Assembly: GCA_022749755.1 (NCBI GenBank) | Contig: CM040452.1 | Location: 14,216,350-14,280,349, forward strand | From: Azadirachta indica | Lineage: Eukaryota > Streptophyta > Magnoliopsida > Sapindales > Meliaceae | Reading direction: 5' to 3' | Length of the DNA: 64,000 nt | Shown here: positions 61,106 to 64,000 of the stretch, piece after piece | Layout of the letters: the number at the start of each line of letters is the position of its first letter | Position numbering within the stretch: the first letter of the stretch is position 1 | Made by a program: the position numbers and the translations under genes | The notes under the pieces: model-generated | Told to the model about the DNA's origin: nothing | The model's input: only the letters and a program-made list of their open reading frames with translations | Database searches by the model: none

Positions 61106-63101
61106 TACATAAATACACATTTCTGAATGTGTGCTATTAGCTTACATCAAACAAGGTGAAAGAGGAAAGGATTGGTAAACGGGAATCAGGAACAAAGCCT
61201 CACCCAAGAGCCAAAGCACCTGACCATTGCAGGAGAAATCCAAGGAGTGCAGATATCAAAATGGCCGATGAGTTACTCAGATCCCATTTGAACAATAACA
61301 CTCCTGGAGGATCCAACCACGGCATCAAAGCTACTAAAAAGAAAATTGTGACAGGAGTGGTCTTCCACATCAACCTACGATCAGAAATTGTTTCTTCATA
61401 TATACCTAGGGTGCATGCAGTGATTGATTGATACACTAGCCAAAATATGGAAACGTCAGAATTACTTACGCTAGAGCAGTCCAGTTGCCTTGTTGTTGTA
61501 GATTAGACCACAGGATTTTATTTATAGCACTTGGGATTATCCAAGCAACTGCAATACAAGCACCGAAAAAATTGAACTCTAAATCTGTAACAGTAGCAAC
61601 TGCCACACCGCCTGATACAACAAGCAGAGCCAAAACCTGCAGAATTCCCTGGATTTAGTCAGACGTGGCTAGAAAGACGGTCTATATGTTAAATTTCAAA
61701 TGGTGTTGGTCCTATAGAATGCAAAGAAATGTGCCTCTGGCCTCCTATTGCTTTAAGAGCGAATCTTGTGTCTTCGAAAAATAGTCATAGGAAAGGATAT
61801 TGAGGAAAGTGTTGCTCACCTTCTTATAACAAATGGTTTTGCTGAAGAGTATGAACTCTGCCAGAACAATAGTAGGAGTGACTGCAATTTTGGTCATCTG
61901 ATAAAAGCCAACACTGTACATTGCATACAAATATTCAAGAAACTTGATATACTTACAGCCACAATTTTACTATCACGAAAGAATATGCATCCACACCTGT
62001 TATACTTTAGGCTTGTATTGGCAAGACCAGTGGCGAAAGACATGACAACGCCCAAAACAAATAGAGATGAGAAAGGAGTAGTTTTAGTGGGAGGAGAGAC
62101 TGGAAGCAGTGACAATGTCTTGAAAATGGCAAGTAGTATCCATGCAATACTGTAATGAATTAAGGTGAGAAATATTGGGTAGTTAAATCCAACTTTCCCC
62201 ATCACCTGTAAGCCCAAACAGCGAAATATGAGGTTGATATGTTGGTAACTGTCTATCTAAACTAAAGTATGAAATAGTCTTTGAGGCAACTATCACAAGC
62301 ACATTAGGATCAATTACGAAGAACATTTTCTGAAAAGCATAAAGTACAATGTTGAGAAGAGAACGAAAAGGAACCGACAAGTTTGTTTGTCAGAATAATT
62401 CCAACTGAAACCACAAAATTGAATGTCATTGCCACAACAGGACCACAAAATCTTTGCTGTTGCCGCTTGGCTGCTTCTGAAGTTCGAAGCTCATTGTATA
62501 GAGCACCTCTGATTTCTTCCAATGCTCGACCTGCGGACAATAGAAAAATCTCGTTTCAAATCATTCTGCAGGGAAGAAAATTACTCCACGAGTTCTCACT
62601 TCCAATTTCAAGCATTTACATATTTGAAGAAATTTATAAATTATAACCTGACAGAAAAGCTCTGTCGAGAAATATTCATTGAAAGAAGAAAAATTCAACA
62701 ATGAAGCTGCAATTTCTCTTCAATGGTAGAAATTCAAGTTAAAAAAAAAAAAGAAAAACGCAAAACCTACACAATCGGCAGTGGTATTGAGGAAAAACAT
62801 AGATATCAACTCAAACAAATAACAAAATCCAATTACAGCTTACACAGAATAAACAAACTTGCTCGGAAAACTAACAACTAAAACAATCGAACATTTTCAA
62901 TCACTAAATCCTGAAACTAGACCAAATGAAGAGAATCAATATCCAATGTAAATAACTCTGTGCGTAATGCCGGAAAAGAAGGAAATCCCAGAAACTGAAA
63001 ATATTCATATTAAAGAATGAGCATCGAAGGGCATTACGAGAAGCTTTAAGAACCTGCTTCTCCTGCATCACTGTCTTTGCGTTTGATAAACTTTCTGCCA
63101 T
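60683..63101 (-). CDS. Nucleotide-sugar transporter-like protein (DMT superfamily)
   Basis: Multi-pass Golgi- or ER-type antiporter expected to exchange a nucleotide sugar for the nucleoside monophosphate. Seven exons: 63101-63038, 62530-62379, 62205-61997, 61913-61820, 61636-61470, 61374-61204 and 60971-60683, giving 381 residues in phase. It shows SVGIILTNKLVMGKVGFNYP, SLKYNSVGFYQMTKIAVTP, the helix after VLALLVVSGG, and a C-terminal region with GQFKTCVILLGGYLLF. These fit the plant NST-KT type (UGNT1-like group). A cytosolic Ser/Lys-rich tail follows. The first exon is short and its donor (CTC|GTAATG) was chosen because it restores phase. The donor of exon 2 (CTT|GTCGGT) is weak but needed by family alignment. 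The exact substrate is not predictable. Confidence 0.82.
61062..61105. repeat. (AT)n(AC)n microsatellite in the transporter's last intron
   Basis: A compound dinucleotide run of AT then AC lies in the intron between exons 6 and 7 of the nucleotide-sugar transporter-like gene. It is likely length-polymorphic. Confidence 0.85.
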
Positions 63102-64000
63102 ATCTCCCCAGCGGCAAAGAATCAAACAACCCCATTTACCAAACCAGCAAACTGCATTTGCCGGTTTACATGTTAACGAAAATGCATCATATTCTAAAGA
63201 ACGTAAGCCTATTTTTCAGAAAACAACATTTAAACGGAATATTTTTTAAATAAAGTTTTTATAAATGGGAGGAGAATAAGTACACTTTAACTTGTTTGTT
63301 ATTTCATAGATTTTGCAAATAGGTATGGGGAACAGAGTCCAAGAGAAAGTTAGTTAATTAAAAAAAATGGATTAATTAATGATGGGGCTTTGGTTGTACG
63401 TGCCTGAACCTATAGCTGGTGTTCAAAGAAGAACCAATAGTTGCCGAGTCTGTGCCAAATGTCAATGGGCTTGGAAGTACTTTAAAAACTACTATTAAGC
63501 ATGCTTACGTGTCTTAGCTGATGTTGGTTTCCGGAGAAGTTAAGGAAACATCATAGTATCATATATATAATCTAAGAAACAGTCAATACATCGTACATGT
63601 GCCACTCTGAGAGTAATGATCTCATAGAATTGGGCCCATGATAACGTCTACCAGAGAAAACACGTAACATATGAATTCAGAAGTGCTTTCAACAAATCTA
63701 TTAATAAGTTTTCTTCCATATATGTTCTTCTGTTTAAGATAAAAAAAACCATCAAAATATTAAATACTCTTTTATAAATACGTTTTAGCTAGTGATTTTG
63801 AAATTAAAACTAAGTGTTTTTGGGAAAATGCTACGTGTTTCTTCAGGAAAACAGTCCTACATAATTTTAGTCCTAAATAATTTTACAAAAAATTATTTAT
63901 TTGAAAGCAGGTTTTACGAAAGCACTTCTGTTGATTTGACCCTTCGTTTGTTGGTGAGTCATGATGAGCGGGTGGGTTATACACGCTTGCTAATAAAGTA
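63102..64000. other. Upstream region of the transporter gene, to window end
   Basis: AT-rich flank with no recognisable exon, RNA gene or repeat beyond short homopolymers. A leader or promoter for the minus-strand transporter should lie in the first few hundred bases. Confidence 0.5.

Overview
This is a nuclear segment of a flowering plant, most likely a eudicot. It has many short AT-rich spliceosomal introns, long AT-rich intergenic DNA, a DYW-class PPR gene, an oligopeptide-transporter family, GBF-interacting-protein and nucleotide-sugar-transporter genes, and plant transposon traces. No species is claimed. Exon limits were read by eye from splice consensus, protein-family continuity and reading-frame phase; every intact model below closes in frame.

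Layout: RPAC1-like RNA polymerase I/III subunit (minus, 3.1-6.6 kb); NOP2/NSUN1-type rRNA m5C methyltransferase (minus, 8.4-14.3 kb, with a roughly 1 kb Mutator-like element in an intron); an OPT-type oligopeptide transporter cluster (16.1-38.0 kb) with two intact minus-strand genes (A, B), then on the plus strand a pseudogene (C), an intact gene (D), a degenerate 3' relic and another intact gene (E); an intronless DYW-type PPR editing factor (minus, 38.3-40.2 kb); an EMC8/9-like ER membrane complex subunit (minus, 40.7-43.3 kb, with a probable SINE in an intron); 5 kb of AT-rich DNA; a two-RRM glycine-rich hnRNP-like gene (minus, 48.8-51.1 kb); a lone initiator tRNA-Met (53.3 kb); a GIP1-like DUF1296 gene (plus, 54.8-59.7 kb); and a drug/metabolite-superfamily nucleotide-sugar transporter (minus, 60.7-63.1 kb).

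The first two genes both serve ribosome production and both carry telo-box sequence just upstream, so they may share growth-linked regulation. The OPT cluster is the most dynamic part. It is a divergent tandem array with at least four intact copies, one internally deleted copy, one 3' relic, and a further block that looks like the 3' flank of a lost copy. Within the array one gene has lost an intron precisely, and two genes use GC instead of GT at one donor site each. The other genes are ordinary housekeeping genes with no evident functional link to one another. I saw no clear sign of a wholly new molecular system. The most informative signals are the birth-and-death history of the OPT array and the two mobile elements with visible target-site duplications.
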